Shown: positions 34,638 to 43,221 of the stretch, piece by piece
How positions within the stretch are numbered: position 1 is the stretch's first letter
How the letters are laid out: each line of letters starts with the position of its first letter
Assembly (NCBI RefSeq): GCF_000190695.1
Contig: NZ_GL870929.1
Span: 1,154,917 to 1,218,916 of the forward strand
DNA length: 64,000 nucleotides
Source of the DNA: Kingella denitrificans ATCC 33394
GTDB taxonomy: Bacteria; Pseudomonadota; Gammaproteobacteria; Burkholderiales; Neisseriaceae
Direction: 5' to 3'
Translations under genes and position numbers: made by a program
The notes under the pieces: generated by a model
What the model was told of the DNA's origin: nothing
The model's database searches: none
Seen by the model: the letters and a program-made list of their open reading frames with translations, nothing else

Positions 34638-35831
34638 ATGAAATTCAACGCAACGGTTCTTTCCATTGCCACAACACTCGCGCTGGCTGCATGTGGCGGT
34701 GGCGGTGGTGGCGACAGTGTCACCACTAACAGCCGCAACACTCTTCCCGTCCGCCAAATCGACCCAGCTAATGCCGACAAAGCCACCTACCAACGCACGC
34801 AGGACACCACCATTTACTCCGTCGTGGCCAATTCAAACAACATTGCCAAGCCGGAAAGCAGCACAGACAGAATGATGGCGGCCAACGTCATTCTCGAAAC
34901 CAATTTGGAACGCGGGCGCAAAGGTGCAGGCAGCTTGGCGGAAGACCCGCAACTGACTGCCTACGCACAGCAGCGCGCCGAAGAAATCTCTCGCGATTTC
35001 GAGCACCGCCGCCCGGGTAATACCGCATGGCACTCTGGTCTGACAGGATACGGAGTCGCGGGCGAAAACCTGGCATACGGTTATAGCGATACCCAAAGCG
35101 TGATGACAGGCTGGAAAAACAGCCGAGGCCATTACCAAAACATGATCAACGGCGATTTCACCAAAATCGGCGTAGGCTTGGCGAAAATCAACGGCATTTA
35201 TTACTGGGTACAGATTTTCGGCGACGACACGGCAACCAGTTTCTACAACACCCGCAACGGCAACAACCCTTCAGTCGGCTTTGAACGCCTGTCGGTCGAC
35301 AACGTCAGCATTCCGCTGGCCAACAACAATCTGAACGGTTCATGGCAGGACTTTTCCGCCAATGTTACCGGCAGAAACTACAACGGCACAGAAAGCGGCT
35401 ACGACAACGTGAAATTCGGCCTCATCCGCAACAACGACACCAACGCCTCGGGCGCGTACCAAACGTTCTACCAAGGCCGCACCTATACCGGCGTGGTGCC
35501 CACATCCGGCAGAGCGCTGTATAACGGCACGGCCGTTTGGGTGAACAACAACGGCATCGGCACTGTGAACAACAATCTGTCATCGCGCTTCTCCGTGGAC
35601 TTTGCCAACAGAACCATCGACGGCAACATCACCAACCGCCGCAACGGCAACGACTCGATACAACTGAGCGGCAAACTGGACGGCGCGAACTTCCACAGCG
35701 CACCCGGCAGCCGCGTAGAAATGCACGGCCAGTTTTACGGCAACAACGCCGAAGCGCTGGCGGGCGATTTCCGCGAACATCCGGGCGTCGGCCAAGACCG
35801 TATCGGCGCATTCGGCGCGGTGAAACAATAA
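34638..35831 (+). CDS. Surface lipoprotein with CAP (SCP/PR1) domain fused to a TbpB/Slam-type beta-barrel
   Basis: 397 residues, AAGGAG before the ATG. The signal peptide ends in LAAC (Cys19), then a six-glycine run. Residues about 78-195 are a bacterial CAP domain: NVILETNLERGRKGAGSLAEDPQL, FEH (121-123), GENLAYG (142-148), and W159 through GHYQNMINGDFTKIGVG. Residues about 245-397 look like the C-terminal barrel of transferrin-binding-protein-like lipoproteins: FYQGRTYTGVVPTSGRALYNGTAVW, FSVDFANRTIDGNI, GQFYGNNAEALAGDF and the final IGAFGAVKQ. Such barrels are exported to the surface by Slam. The glycine run after the Cys and the C-terminal signature are seen in NHBA and fHbp relatives. 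I do not know of a described CAP-barrel fusion. Function unknown, possibly host interaction. Confidence 0.87.
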   Translation: MKFNATVLSIATTLALAACGGGGGGDSVTTNSRNTLPVRQIDPANADKATYQRTQDTTIYSVVANSNNIAKPESSTDRMMAANVILETNLERGRKGAGSLAEDPQLTAYAQQRAEEISRDFEHRRPGNTAWHSGLTGYGVAGENLAYGYSDTQSVMTGWKNSRGHYQNMINGDFTKIGVGLAKINGIYYWVQIFGDDTATSFYNTRNGNNPSVGFERLSVDNVSIPLANNNLNGSWQDFSANVTGRNYNGTESGYDNVKFGLIRNNDTNASGAYQTFYQGRTYTGVVPTSGRALYNGTAVWVNNNGIGTVNNNLSSRFSVDFANRTIDGNITNRRNGNDSIQLSGKLDGANFHSAPGSRVEMHGQFYGNNAEALAGDFREHPGVGQDRIGAFGAVKQ

Positions 35832-35853
35832 CGCATTGCCCGAACATACCGAA

Positions 35854-35894
35854 AAGCAGCCTGCACATTCTGGAAATGGAAGTGCAGGCTGCTT
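35854..35894. terminator. Inverted DUS pair between convergent CAP lipoprotein and gldA genes
   Basis: AAGCAGCCTGCA (35854-35865) and TGCAGGCTGCTT (35883-35894) then T6, serving both genes. Confidence 0.85.
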
Positions 35895-35921
35895 TTTTCA
35901 GTTGCCACTATAACGCAAATC

Positions 35922-37022
35922 TTATCCGCGATACGTTTGCAGCAGTTTGTCCGCCGCCACAATCGCGTCATACACCATATCCGACGTTACCTTAAACGGT
36001 TCGTTGTGGATGGTTTCCCCTTCCGCGCAGGAAAGTTCCGCCACCTGCCGCCATTCCGCCTCTTTGAACTCTTTCAAGCCCAAATCCTGCAAGGTCAAAG
36101 GCAGGCCGACCGCTTTGATAATGCCGATGACTTCGTCCAATTCTTCGGCAGACGCACCTTCCATTACCAGCTGCGCCACCAAACCGAACGCCACTTTCTC
36201 GCCGTGCATGGCGCCGTGCAAATCGTGAACCGCCGTCATGCCGTTGTGGATGGCGTGCGCCGCCGCCAAACCGCCCGATTCCGCGCCTACACCGCTCATA
36301 TAAATCGTTGCTTCAATGGTTTTTTCCAACGCAGGCGTTACTGCTTTCGCCGCCACCGCGTGCATGGCTTGCGGCGCAAAATCGCGAATCGTCTCATAAC
36401 ACATTTTCGCAATGCCCAAACCCGTCAGGCTCGGCTGCATCAGCACCAAGTTGATACCGTTGGACGCATAACACGTTCTGGCTTCAAAATAAGTGGCCAA
36501 ACCATCGCCCACGCCCGCGGCAAAAAAGCGCGCAGGCTCGGCCGCCAGCAGCTTCGTATCCGCCAAAACCGCATTCGGATTATTCGGCAGGAACAGGTAG
36601 CGGTTGAACGAACCGTCCGCGTTATAAATCACCGTCAAAGCCGTGCACGGCGCGTCTGTCGATGCCAACGTCGGCACAATCACCACCGGCACTTTTTGGT
36701 AATACGCCACCGCTTTCGCCGTATCCAGCGTTTTGCCGCCGCCGATGCCGACCACATATTCGCAGGAATGCTCTGCAAACAAGGCTTGGTTTTTGTTGAT
36801 TTCATCGTCCGAACATTCGCCGCCGAACACGCTGAACACCGCCTGAATGCCGCATTCTTCAAAGCAGCCTGCACTGTCCTTCCGCGCCTTCTCTTGGATG
36901 AACGGGTCGGCAATAATCAAGGCCTTTTTGCCGTATTGTTCGATATGCTTGCCCAAATCCGCCAGCAGGCCGGCTTGGATTAAAAATTTCATGGGTGATG
37001 TAATGGATTTCACAACAGACAT
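35922..37022 (-). CDS. gldA: Glycerol dehydrogenase (GldA family)
   Basis: 366 residues of the iron-type alcohol dehydrogenase superfamily. NAD-binding GIGGGKTLDTAKAVAY near 93-108 and metal ligands in GVGDGLATYFEAR (Asp), HAIHNGM (His) and HGEKVAFG (His) are present, as in zinc-dependent GldA. It oxidises glycerol to dihydroxyacetone with NAD, mainly under anaerobic conditions in other bacteria. An exact DUS at 36862-36873 encodes SAGCFEE. It is divergent from a TonB-dependent receptor, with two small palindromes in the shared 273-base region. Confidence 0.93.
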   Translation of the reverse strand: MSVVKSITSPMKFLIQAGLLADLGKHIEQYGKKALIIADPFIQEKARKDSAGCFEECGIQAVFSVFGGECSDDEINKNQALFAEHSCEYVVGIGGGKTLDTAKAVAYYQKVPVVIVPTLASTDAPCTALTVIYNADGSFNRYLFLPNNPNAVLADTKLLAAEPARFFAAGVGDGLATYFEARTCYASNGINLVLMQPSLTGLGIAKMCYETIRDFAPQAMHAVAAKAVTPALEKTIEATIYMSGVGAESGGLAAAHAIHNGMTAVHDLHGAMHGEKVAFGLVAQLVMEGASAEELDEVIGIIKAVGLPLTLQDLGLKEFKEAEWRQVAELSCAEGETIHNEPFKVTSDMVYDAIVAADKLLQTYRG

Positions 37023-37150
37023 TTTTAGCTCCTATCGCTTTAAAAACAAAACACAAACAACATAATTATCTTTATACGCCCAATCGACCGGCAGTGACTT
37101 GCCCTATATCAAGGAAATTTTCTTTCAGTATTATTTCGAACCTAGCTGAG

Positions 37151-37171
37151 AACCGAAACAATATTTCGGTT
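37151..37171. promoter_or_regulatory. Inverted repeat in the gldA/receptor divergent region
   Basis: AACCGAAA, loop CAATA, TTTCGGTT: perfect 8-base arms. It lies about 130 bases upstream of both starts and is a candidate operator or small hairpin. Confidence 0.4.
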
Positions 37172-37180
37172 TGCAAATAA

Positions 37181-37226
37181 AAATAATTCATAATTATTTG
37201 TATTTTTGTATTAAATATCGTAAAAT
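37181..37226 (+). promoter_or_regulatory. Promoter with overlapping AT-rich palindrome, TonB-dependent receptor
   Basis: AAATAATTCATAATTATTT (37181-37199) is a perfect palindrome around CAT. It overlaps the first two bases of a -35-like TTGTAT (37198-37203), which is followed 17 bases later by TAAAAT (37221-37226). The palindrome is loosely like a Fur box, but the half-site spacing is two bases short. Placement fits a repressor. Confidence 0.5.
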
Positions 37227-37295
37227 TCCGCGCCTTTTATTGGATTATTTATCCTATTTTTGTCTTTTAGAGATTTTTACCTCACTGGAAAACAC

Positions 37296-39518
37296 ATGAA
37301 AATCAAAGCATTGATTTTAGCACTGGCAGCCATTCACAGCACAGCCTGGGCCGAAAACGCCACAGATAGCGAAAACAACGGGCAAGAACTGCAAACCGTA
37401 CACGTAACCGGCAAAGCAGCGCGTTACGACAACGGTTACCAACCCATGGCGGCCGAAGTGGTCGGCGGCGGATACACGCGCTTGTCGGACGTGCCGCGCA
37501 GCGTGAACGTGGTCACTTCTGCCGTGTTGGCAGACCGCCGCCCCGAATCCTTGGACGAAGCCTTGCAGACCGTGAGCGGCATCCGCCAAGCCAACACCTT
37601 GGCCGGCACGCTGGATGCCGTGGTGAAACGCGGCTTCGGCGACAACCGCGACAATTCCGTGTTGCGCAACGGCATGCAGATGTCGCAAACACACATCTTC
37701 TCGCCCACCGCCGAGCGTGTGGAAGTGCTGAAAGGCCCGTCTTCCGTGCTGTACGGCGTGCAAGACCCGGGCGGCGTGGTGAACGTGGTGACCAAACAGC
37801 CGCAATACAAATCCGCCACTTCCGTTGAAGCCAGCATCGGCAGCAACAACAGCCGCCAGTTCGGTTTCGACAGCACCGGCCGTATCGGCAACAGCGCGTT
37901 TGCCTACCGCTTCATTGCCGACCACCGCCAAAGCGACTATTGGCGCGATTTCGGCAAAATCCGCCAAACCACTATCGCGCCTTCTTTGCGCTGGAAAGGC
38001 GAAAACACCACCATCACCGCGTCATACGAATATCTGGACTACAAAACCCCGTTCGACCGCGGCACGTTCTTAGACAGCACGCCCGGCGCGAACTACGGCA
38101 AACCGCTGCGCATTCCGGCCAAACGCCGTATCGACCAGCCATATAACGAGCAGGTCGGCAAAAACCACATGTTCCAGCTTTCCATCGACCATTATTTGAG
38201 CGAACAATGGAAACTGCGCTTCAACTACGGCTACACCTACCACACTTATGACGACTGGAAAGCGCGGATTACCCAATCCGCCGCCGGCATCAACACCACC
38301 ACCGGCGACGTGCGCTACCGCATCGACGGCACACAAGACGCGGGTTTGCGCGTGCACAACGTCGGCTTCAGCCTGCAAGGCGATTTGATGTGGGGCAGCG
38401 TGCGCCACAAATTGTCGATTGGCCTGGAAGCCATGCGCAACAGCCGCCTGCTGGCCAAAGTGTACCAAAGCAACCGGACCTACACGAACAATATGTACGC
38501 CCCAAGCGCGAGCACCGTGCGCCCGATGCCCGGTGTGAACACGTTTGACGGCTACGGCGGTAACACACAGCAAACCGAACTGCTGAAAACCGTTTCCCTG
38601 TCGGTAAACGATGTGGCTTATCTGAACGACAAATGGATTCTGTCCGGCGGCGTGCGCGTGGATTATTACGACCAAATGGCCGGCCGCATGGGCTATGTCA
38701 ATCCGCGTGCCCCCAATGCCGCAGCGCGCTATGCTTCCGGCCTGCGTTTCTATAAAAACACCGACAACAGCGGCTGGAACGTGTCGCCGCAAATCGGCGC
38801 GGTGTACCGCATGAACAAAGAATGGTCGCTGTACGGCAGCTACGCCTCTTCGTTCCGCCCGCAAGTATCCATCTCCAGCGAACTGCCGTCCGATGCGCAA
38901 CCGGAAAAAGGTCGCGCGTTTGAAATCGGCGCGAAATACACGGGTGCACGCATTTCGGGCAGCGTTGCCGCGTTCCACATCATCAAACGCAACGTGCGCT
39001 ACACGGCGGCCAACGATGTGCGCTTTGCCGGCCGTGCGCGTTCCTACGGCCTGGAAGCCGAAGTGGGCGGCCTGATTACCGACAAACTGGGCGTCAATGC
39101 CAACTATGCCTACACGGAAACCAAAACGCTGGAAGGCGAAGACGCGATTGTCGGCCTGCCTCTGAACAACACGCCGCGCCACCAGTTCGGTGCGTATCTG
39201 ACGTATGATTTCGGCAAAATCGGCCCGGGCAACCTGCGCGGCGGTATCGGCGCGAAATACAACGGCAGCTGGCACGTCGGCAAGAACGTTACCACCGGCG
39301 AGCGCACTTGGAAAATCCCAAGCGCAGTGGTGGCAGACGCATTCCTGGCCTACAACGTGCCGATGGCGGACAACCGCAATTTTAGCCTGCGCCTGAACGC
39401 GAAAAACCTGACCAACCGCCAATACTTCACATCGGCCACCGGCAATTACGCCGAATACCCGATGGTGGCCTATGGCAGACCACGCGAAATCAGCCTAACG
39501 GCAAAATTTGAGTTCTAA
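37296..39518 (+). CDS. TonB-dependent siderophore receptor
   Basis: 740 residues with a signal peptide ending TAWA. A TonB-box-like QTVHVTG follows near 35. The plug domain (SDVPRSVNVVTSAVLADRRPESLDEALQTVSGIRQANTLAG...VEVLKGPSSVLYGVQDPGGVVNVVTKQP) and a 22-strand-type barrel ending YGRPREISLTAKFEF with terminal Phe match the FhuA/FpvA-like siderophore receptor family. It imports ferric siderophores across the outer membrane using TonB energy. The siderophore cannot be named. No periplasmic or permease genes are adjacent, so uptake partners lie elsewhere. GGAAA supports the ATG at 37296. Confidence 0.93.
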   Translation: MKIKALILALAAIHSTAWAENATDSENNGQELQTVHVTGKAARYDNGYQPMAAEVVGGGYTRLSDVPRSVNVVTSAVLADRRPESLDEALQTVSGIRQANTLAGTLDAVVKRGFGDNRDNSVLRNGMQMSQTHIFSPTAERVEVLKGPSSVLYGVQDPGGVVNVVTKQPQYKSATSVEASIGSNNSRQFGFDSTGRIGNSAFAYRFIADHRQSDYWRDFGKIRQTTIAPSLRWKGENTTITASYEYLDYKTPFDRGTFLDSTPGANYGKPLRIPAKRRIDQPYNEQVGKNHMFQLSIDHYLSEQWKLRFNYGYTYHTYDDWKARITQSAAGINTTTGDVRYRIDGTQDAGLRVHNVGFSLQGDLMWGSVRHKLSIGLEAMRNSRLLAKVYQSNRTYTNNMYAPSASTVRPMPGVNTFDGYGGNTQQTELLKTVSLSVNDVAYLNDKWILSGGVRVDYYDQMAGRMGYVNPRAPNAAARYASGLRFYKNTDNSGWNVSPQIGAVYRMNKEWSLYGSYASSFRPQVSISSELPSDAQPEKGRAFEIGAKYTGARISGSVAAFHIIKRNVRYTAANDVRFAGRARSYGLEAEVGGLITDKLGVNANYAYTETKTLEGEDAIVGLPLNNTPRHQFGAYLTYDFGKIGPGNLRGGIGAKYNGSWHVGKNVTTGERTWKIPSAVVADAFLAYNVPMADNRNFSLRLNAKNLTNRQYFTSATGNYAEYPMVAYGRPREISLTAKFEF

Positions 39519-39534
39519 ACACTGGCCATTAAAG

Positions 39535-39571
39535 TGCAGGCTGCTTTCCAACACACGAAAAGCAGCCTGCA
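39535..39571. terminator. Inverted DUS pair after the TonB-dependent receptor gene
   Basis: TGCAGGCTGCTT (39535-39546) and AAGCAGCCTGCA (39560-39571) followed by a T-run. Confidence 0.83.
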
Positions 39572-39642
39572 CTTTTTATCGCGCCGTATTTGAACGGCCG
39601 CACGGTATTGAGCCACCTTTCCAATCAATGCAACTACACCGA

Positions 39643-39748
39643 TATAGTGGATTAAAATCAAAATGAGACAAGGCGGCGAGCCGCAAGGCGTACAAATAGT
39701 ATGTCAAGGCGAACCAACGCCGTATCATTGCGATTTTAATTCACTATA
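39643..39748. repeat. Correia-like repeat element, copy 2 (106 bp)
   Basis: Runs from TATAGTGGATTAAAAT to ATTTTAATTCACTATA, in the opposite orientation to copy 1 and the same length. It shares the blocks TGAGACAAGGCGGCGAGCCG and ACGCCGTATCATTGCG with copy 1 when reversed. The next DUS hairpin starts two bases after its end, within the 378-base receptor-gabT gap, which holds only these repeats and the gabT leader. Confidence 0.85.
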
Positions 39749-39749
39749 A

Positions 39750-39788
39750 AAGCAGCCTGCACACGGATTTCCGATGTGCAGGCTGCTT
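39750..39788. terminator. Inverted DUS pair abutting the Correia-like element
   Basis: AAGCAGCCTGCA (39750-39761) and TGCAGGCTGCTT (39777-39788). It makes a second hairpin within 220 bases of the first, with the element between them. Confidence 0.78.
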
Positions 39789-39896
39789 TTTCAAACGCAA
39801 AACCCCACCGTCATCAGACAGCAAAACACAGCCCCGCCGTGCAAAAAAAGGTTTACAATCTGCCAACACCCCAGGCCAAACGAAAGGATTTCAAAC

Positions 39897-41156
39897 ATGA
39901 CCGACTTAAAAACACGTTTGCATGACATTCTGCCCAAAGGCGCCTCCATCGGCTGCGACTGGTTTGTGGAAAGCGCACAAAACGCCACGCTCAAAGCCAC
40001 CGACGGGCGCGAATTTATCGACTTTGCCGGCGGTATCGGCGTGGTGAACACGGGGCACCGGCACCCGAAAGTCGTCGCCGCCGTGAAAGCGCAACTGGAC
40101 AAATTCACCCACACCGCATTCCAGCTCACCCCGTATGAAAGCTATATCACGCTGGCCGAACGGATTATCAAGCTGCTGCCGATTTCGGGCAAAAGCAAAA
40201 TCCAATTTTTCTCGGCAGGCGCGGAAGCGGTGGAAAATGCGGTGAAAATTGCCCGCGCATACACCAAACGGCACGGCGTGATTGCCTTTGGCGGCGCATT
40301 TCACGGACGCACACTGATGACGCTGGCGTTGACCGGCAAAGTGCTGCCTTACCAAGCCGACTTCGGCGCCATGCCCACCGGCGTTTACCATGCCGATTTC
40401 CCGTCCGCCACGCAAAACATCAGCACGGACGATGCCATAAAATCCATCCGCCGCATCCTGAAAACCGAAATCGCGCCCGAAAATGTGGCCGCCATCATTT
40501 TGGAACCCGTGCAGGGCGAAGGCGGCTTCAACATTGCGCCGCCCGAATTCATGCGCGCCGTGCGGCAGATTTGCGACGAATACGGCATTGTGCTGATTGC
40601 CGATGAAATCCAGTCGGGCTATGCGCGGACAGGAAAAATGTTCGCTATGGAGCATTACGGTGTCGAACCCGATTTAATCACCATGGCCAAATCGCTGGCG
40701 GGCGGCATCGTGTTGAGCGGTGTGGCCGGCAGGGCGGAGATGATGGACGCGCCGCGCCCGGGCGGATTGGGCGGCACATACGCAGGCAACCCGTTGGGCA
40801 TTGCCGCAGGTTTGGCGGTGCTGGACATCATTGCGGAAGAAAACCTGCTGGCGCGCTCGCAAGCCTTGGGCGGCCAACTGAAAGCCTTCCTGACCGATCT
40901 GAACGCGCCTGAAATAGGCGAAGTGCGCGGCTTGGGCTCGATGGTGGCGGTGGAATTCGGCAACGGAGAACAGCCGAACACCGATTTTGCCAACAAAGTC
41001 AAACGGATTGCCATGCAACACGGCTTGCTACTGCTCACCTGCGGCGCACATGGCAACGTTATCCGCTTCCTTTACCCGCTGACCATCGAACAAACGCAAT
41101 TCGAACGCGGCCTGGCCATTTTGAAACAGGCGATTGAAGAAGCGCGCACCGCCTGA
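39897..41156 (+). CDS. gabT: 4-aminobutyrate aminotransferase
   Basis: 419 residues, class III aminotransferase. The pyridoxal-phosphate sites are SAGAEAVENAVKIAR, AFHGRTLMTLALTG, the aspartate in IVLIADEIQSGYARTG and the Schiff-base lysine in LITMAKSLAGG. It moves the amino group of 4-aminobutyrate to 2-oxoglutarate, giving succinate semialdehyde for GabD. The ATG at 39897 has AAAGGA upstream. The frame to 39774 only reads DUS. gabD follows 116 bases later after three DUS copies. Confidence 0.94.
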   Translation: MTDLKTRLHDILPKGASIGCDWFVESAQNATLKATDGREFIDFAGGIGVVNTGHRHPKVVAAVKAQLDKFTHTAFQLTPYESYITLAERIIKLLPISGKSKIQFFSAGAEAVENAVKIARAYTKRHGVIAFGGAFHGRTLMTLALTGKVLPYQADFGAMPTGVYHADFPSATQNISTDDAIKSIRRILKTEIAPENVAAIILEPVQGEGGFNIAPPEFMRAVRQICDEYGIVLIADEIQSGYARTGKMFAMEHYGVEPDLITMAKSLAGGIVLSGVAGRAEMMDAPRPGGLGGTYAGNPLGIAAGLAVLDIIAEENLLARSQALGGQLKAFLTDLNAPEIGEVRGLGSMVAVEFGNGEQPNTDFANKVKRIAMQHGLLLLTCGAHGNVIRFLYPLTIEQTQFERGLAILKQAIEEARTA

Positions 41157-41165
41157 TGATTCGGG

Positions 41166-41231
41166 TGCAGGCTGCTTTTGAGCGTATGAAAAAAGCAGCC
41201 TGCACGCCGAATTTCACAGTGCAGGCTGCTT
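41166..41231. repeat. Three DUS copies between gabT and gabD
   Basis: TGCAGGCTGCTT (41166-41177), AAGCAGCCTGCA (41193-41204) and TGCAGGCTGCTT (41220-41231). The middle copy can pair with either neighbour, giving two mutually exclusive hairpins between two genes of one pathway. Confidence 0.85.
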
Positions 41232-41272
41232 TTTCAAACCTGCCACACCGCAACACCCTTTTGGAGACTGCC

Positions 41273-42706
41273 ATGAACACCATTGCCCCCCTACTTCGCC
41301 ACGCGGATATCTCGTTCGCCCCCGCCGAGAGCAGCATTGCCGTGCGCAACCCCGCCACCGGCGAAACCATCGCCCATGTGCGCACCACCGACATATCACA
41401 ACTGCAAGCACGCATTGCCCAAGCCCAAACCGCGCAAAAACAATGGGCCGCCAAAACTGCCTTGGAACGCGCCGATATTTTGTGGCAATGGTATCGGCTG
41501 ATGAAAGAACACAAAGAAGGTTTGGCACGGCTGATGACAATGGAGCAAGGCAAAAGCCTGGCCGAATCGCGCGGCGAAATCGATTACGCGGCCGCCTTCG
41601 TACGCTGGTTTGCCGAAGAAGCGCGGCGCATTGACGGCGACGTGCTGACCAGCGTGAAAGCCAACCAGAAGCTGTTGGTCATCAAACAACCGATTGGCGT
41701 GGCCGCCGCCATTACACCGTGGAACTTCCCTGCCGCCATGATTACGCGCAAAGCCGCGCCTGCTTTGGCGGTGGGCTGCGCCATGCTGGTCAAACCCGCC
41801 TCTTTAACGCCGTTGAGCGCGTATGCCCAAGCCGTGCTGGCGTATGAGGCCGGCGTGCCGGAAGACCTGTTCCAAATCGTGTGCGGTTCCGCCGCCGACA
41901 TCGCGCAAACCTTCGCGCAAAGCCCCATTATCCGCAAAATCAGCTTCACAGGCTCCACCGAAACGGGCGCGAAAATCTTTGCCGAAAGCGCCACCGGCAT
42001 TAAAAAATTGAGCTTGGAACTGGGCGGTAACGCGCCGTTCATCGTGTTTGACGACGCGGATTTGGACAAGGCGGTGGAAGGTGCGCTGGCCAGCAAATTC
42101 CGCAACAGCGGGCAAACCTGCGTCTGCACCAACCGCGTTTATGCGCAGGCCGGCATTTACGAAGCGTTTACCGCCAAGTTGGCAGAACGCGCGGCGCAAC
42201 TGAAATTGGGCAACGGTTTGGAAGACGGCGTGCAACAAGGCCCGCTGATTGACGAAAAGGCGGTGGCCAAAGTGGAAGCGCATATCGCCGATGCCTTGGC
42301 CAAAGGTGCAGGCTGCCTGACAGGCGGCAAACGCAGCGCATTGGGCGGCACGTTTTTCGAACCGACCGTGCTGCGCGATGTGACGGCTCAAATGGCGGTG
42401 GCGCGCGAAGAAACCTTCGGGCCGCTGTGCCCCGTGTTCCGCTTCGAGCAGGAAGACGAAGTGATTGCCGCCGCCAACAACACGGAATTCGGCTTGGCGG
42501 CTTATGTGTTCACACGCGATGCGGCACGGCAATGGCGCGTGGGAGAAGCCTTGGAATACGGCATGGTGGGCGTGAACACGGGCTTAATCAGCAATGAAGT
42601 CGCCCCGTTCGGCGGCGTGAAGCGCAGCGGTTTGGGGCGCGAAGGCAGCAAATACGGCACGGACGAATATTTGGAATTGAAATATTTGTGTTTGGATTTG
42701 GGCTGA
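41273..42706 (+). CDS. gabD: Succinate-semialdehyde dehydrogenase
   Basis: 477 residues of the aldehyde dehydrogenase superfamily. The cofactor motif ITPWNFPAAMITRK, glutamate in LSLELGGNAPFIVFDDAD and catalytic cysteine in RNSGQTCVCTNR are present. The adjacent second cysteine (QTCVC) matches GabD of E. coli, which is redox-sensitive. It oxidises succinate semialdehyde to succinate, completing the 4-aminobutyrate shunt with GabT. TTGGAGA precedes the ATG at 41273. The open frame back to 41156 would add 39 residues that translate the DUS triplet. Confidence 0.94.
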   Translation: MNTIAPLLRHADISFAPAESSIAVRNPATGETIAHVRTTDISQLQARIAQAQTAQKQWAAKTALERADILWQWYRLMKEHKEGLARLMTMEQGKSLAESRGEIDYAAAFVRWFAEEARRIDGDVLTSVKANQKLLVIKQPIGVAAAITPWNFPAAMITRKAAPALAVGCAMLVKPASLTPLSAYAQAVLAYEAGVPEDLFQIVCGSAADIAQTFAQSPIIRKISFTGSTETGAKIFAESATGIKKLSLELGGNAPFIVFDDADLDKAVEGALASKFRNSGQTCVCTNRVYAQAGIYEAFTAKLAERAAQLKLGNGLEDGVQQGPLIDEKAVAKVEAHIADALAKGAGCLTGGKRSALGGTFFEPTVLRDVTAQMAVAREETFGPLCPVFRFEQEDEVIAAANNTEFGLAAYVFTRDAARQWRVGEALEYGMVGVNTGLISNEVAPFGGVKRSGLGREGSKYGTDEYLELKYLCLDLG

Positions 42707-42727
42707 GGGCTGAATTTGCAGACAAAA

Positions 42728-42796
42728 AAGCAGCCTGCACCCCAAACGATTCGACATAAAAAACGCAGGCTGCTTGAAATCTCAAAGCAGCCTGCA
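42728..42796. repeat. DUS cluster between convergent gabD and the roadblock gene
   Basis: Exact copies at 42728-42739 and 42785-42796 (AAGCAGCCTGCA) with a one-mismatch opposite copy CGCAGGCTGCTT at 42764-42775 between them. Confidence 0.75.
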
Positions 42797-42817
42797 TCAT
42801 TTTTTTACCGTTTCGGA

Positions 42818-43174
42818 TTAACCCATGTGGCGTTCGGCATCCACCAAAGCGCGACGAGCCAAAGCCAAGTTAGATTTAGAGCGGTCCAATACAGAATACA
42901 GGAACAAACCGTCATGTTTAGGCAAAGGACGCAGCAAGTGGTATTGTTTGCCCAAAGTCATCAGAATATCTTCGATGGCATCGTTCAAACCCAACATTTG
43001 CATGGTTTTTACTTTGGCACGCATCACTTCGGTATTGCCCGCAGCAGCGATTTCCAAGTCGATTGCAGAAGAACCGCCACCTGCCAACAACATGCCGCTC
43101 TCGTAGTCCACCACAGCAGCAGCCAAAGCACCGTCAACATTCAATAATTCGGATACAATTGCATCGTAGTTCAT
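42818..43174 (-). CDS. Roadblock/LC7 domain protein
   Basis: 118 residues filling one roadblock/LC7 domain: VSELLNVDGALAAAVVDYESGMLLAGGG near 7-34, the long middle helix EVMRAKVKTMQMLG and the final strand-helix LFLYSVLDRSKSNLALARRALVDAE. Roadblock proteins such as MglB usually regulate small Ras-like GTPases. No such GTPase is encoded in this window, and the genes on either side are metabolic. It has an excellent ribosome site (AGGAG) and its own promoter, so strong expression is likely. Function unknown. Confidence 0.85.
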   Translation of the reverse strand: MNYDAIVSELLNVDGALAAAVVDYESGMLLAGGGSSAIDLEIAAAGNTEVMRAKVKTMQMLGLNDAIEDILMTLGKQYHLLRPLPKHDGLFLYSVLDRSKSNLALARRALVDAERHMG

Positions 43175-43194
43175 AGTTACAACTCCTAAATAAA

Positions 43195-43221
43195 TAATAA
43201 AATCACTGGTTTTGAGTCAAT
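43195..43221 (-). promoter_or_regulatory. Promoter of the roadblock gene
   Basis: On the minus strand TTGACT (43221-43216) is followed by TATTAT (43200-43195) after 15 bases, with overlapping alternatives (TTATTT at 17 bases). AGGAG lies between it and the start codon. Confidence 0.6.

Noticed and set aside
34700..34722. Gly-codon repeat in the CAP lipoprotein as a phase-variable tract
   Set aside because: The codons are mixed GGC/GGT and the tract is short and non-homopolymeric, so slippage switching is unlikely.
38070..39422. 450-codon minus-strand frame inside the TonB-dependent receptor gene
   Set aside because: Antisense shadow of a clear barrel gene, with low-complexity Val/His/Ala composition and no start signal.
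41156..41272. N-terminal extension of GabD from an ATG overlapping the gabT stop
   Set aside because: The added residues (VQAAF, KKAACT, VQAAF) are translations of three DUS copies. A good ribosome site and the family start are at 41273.
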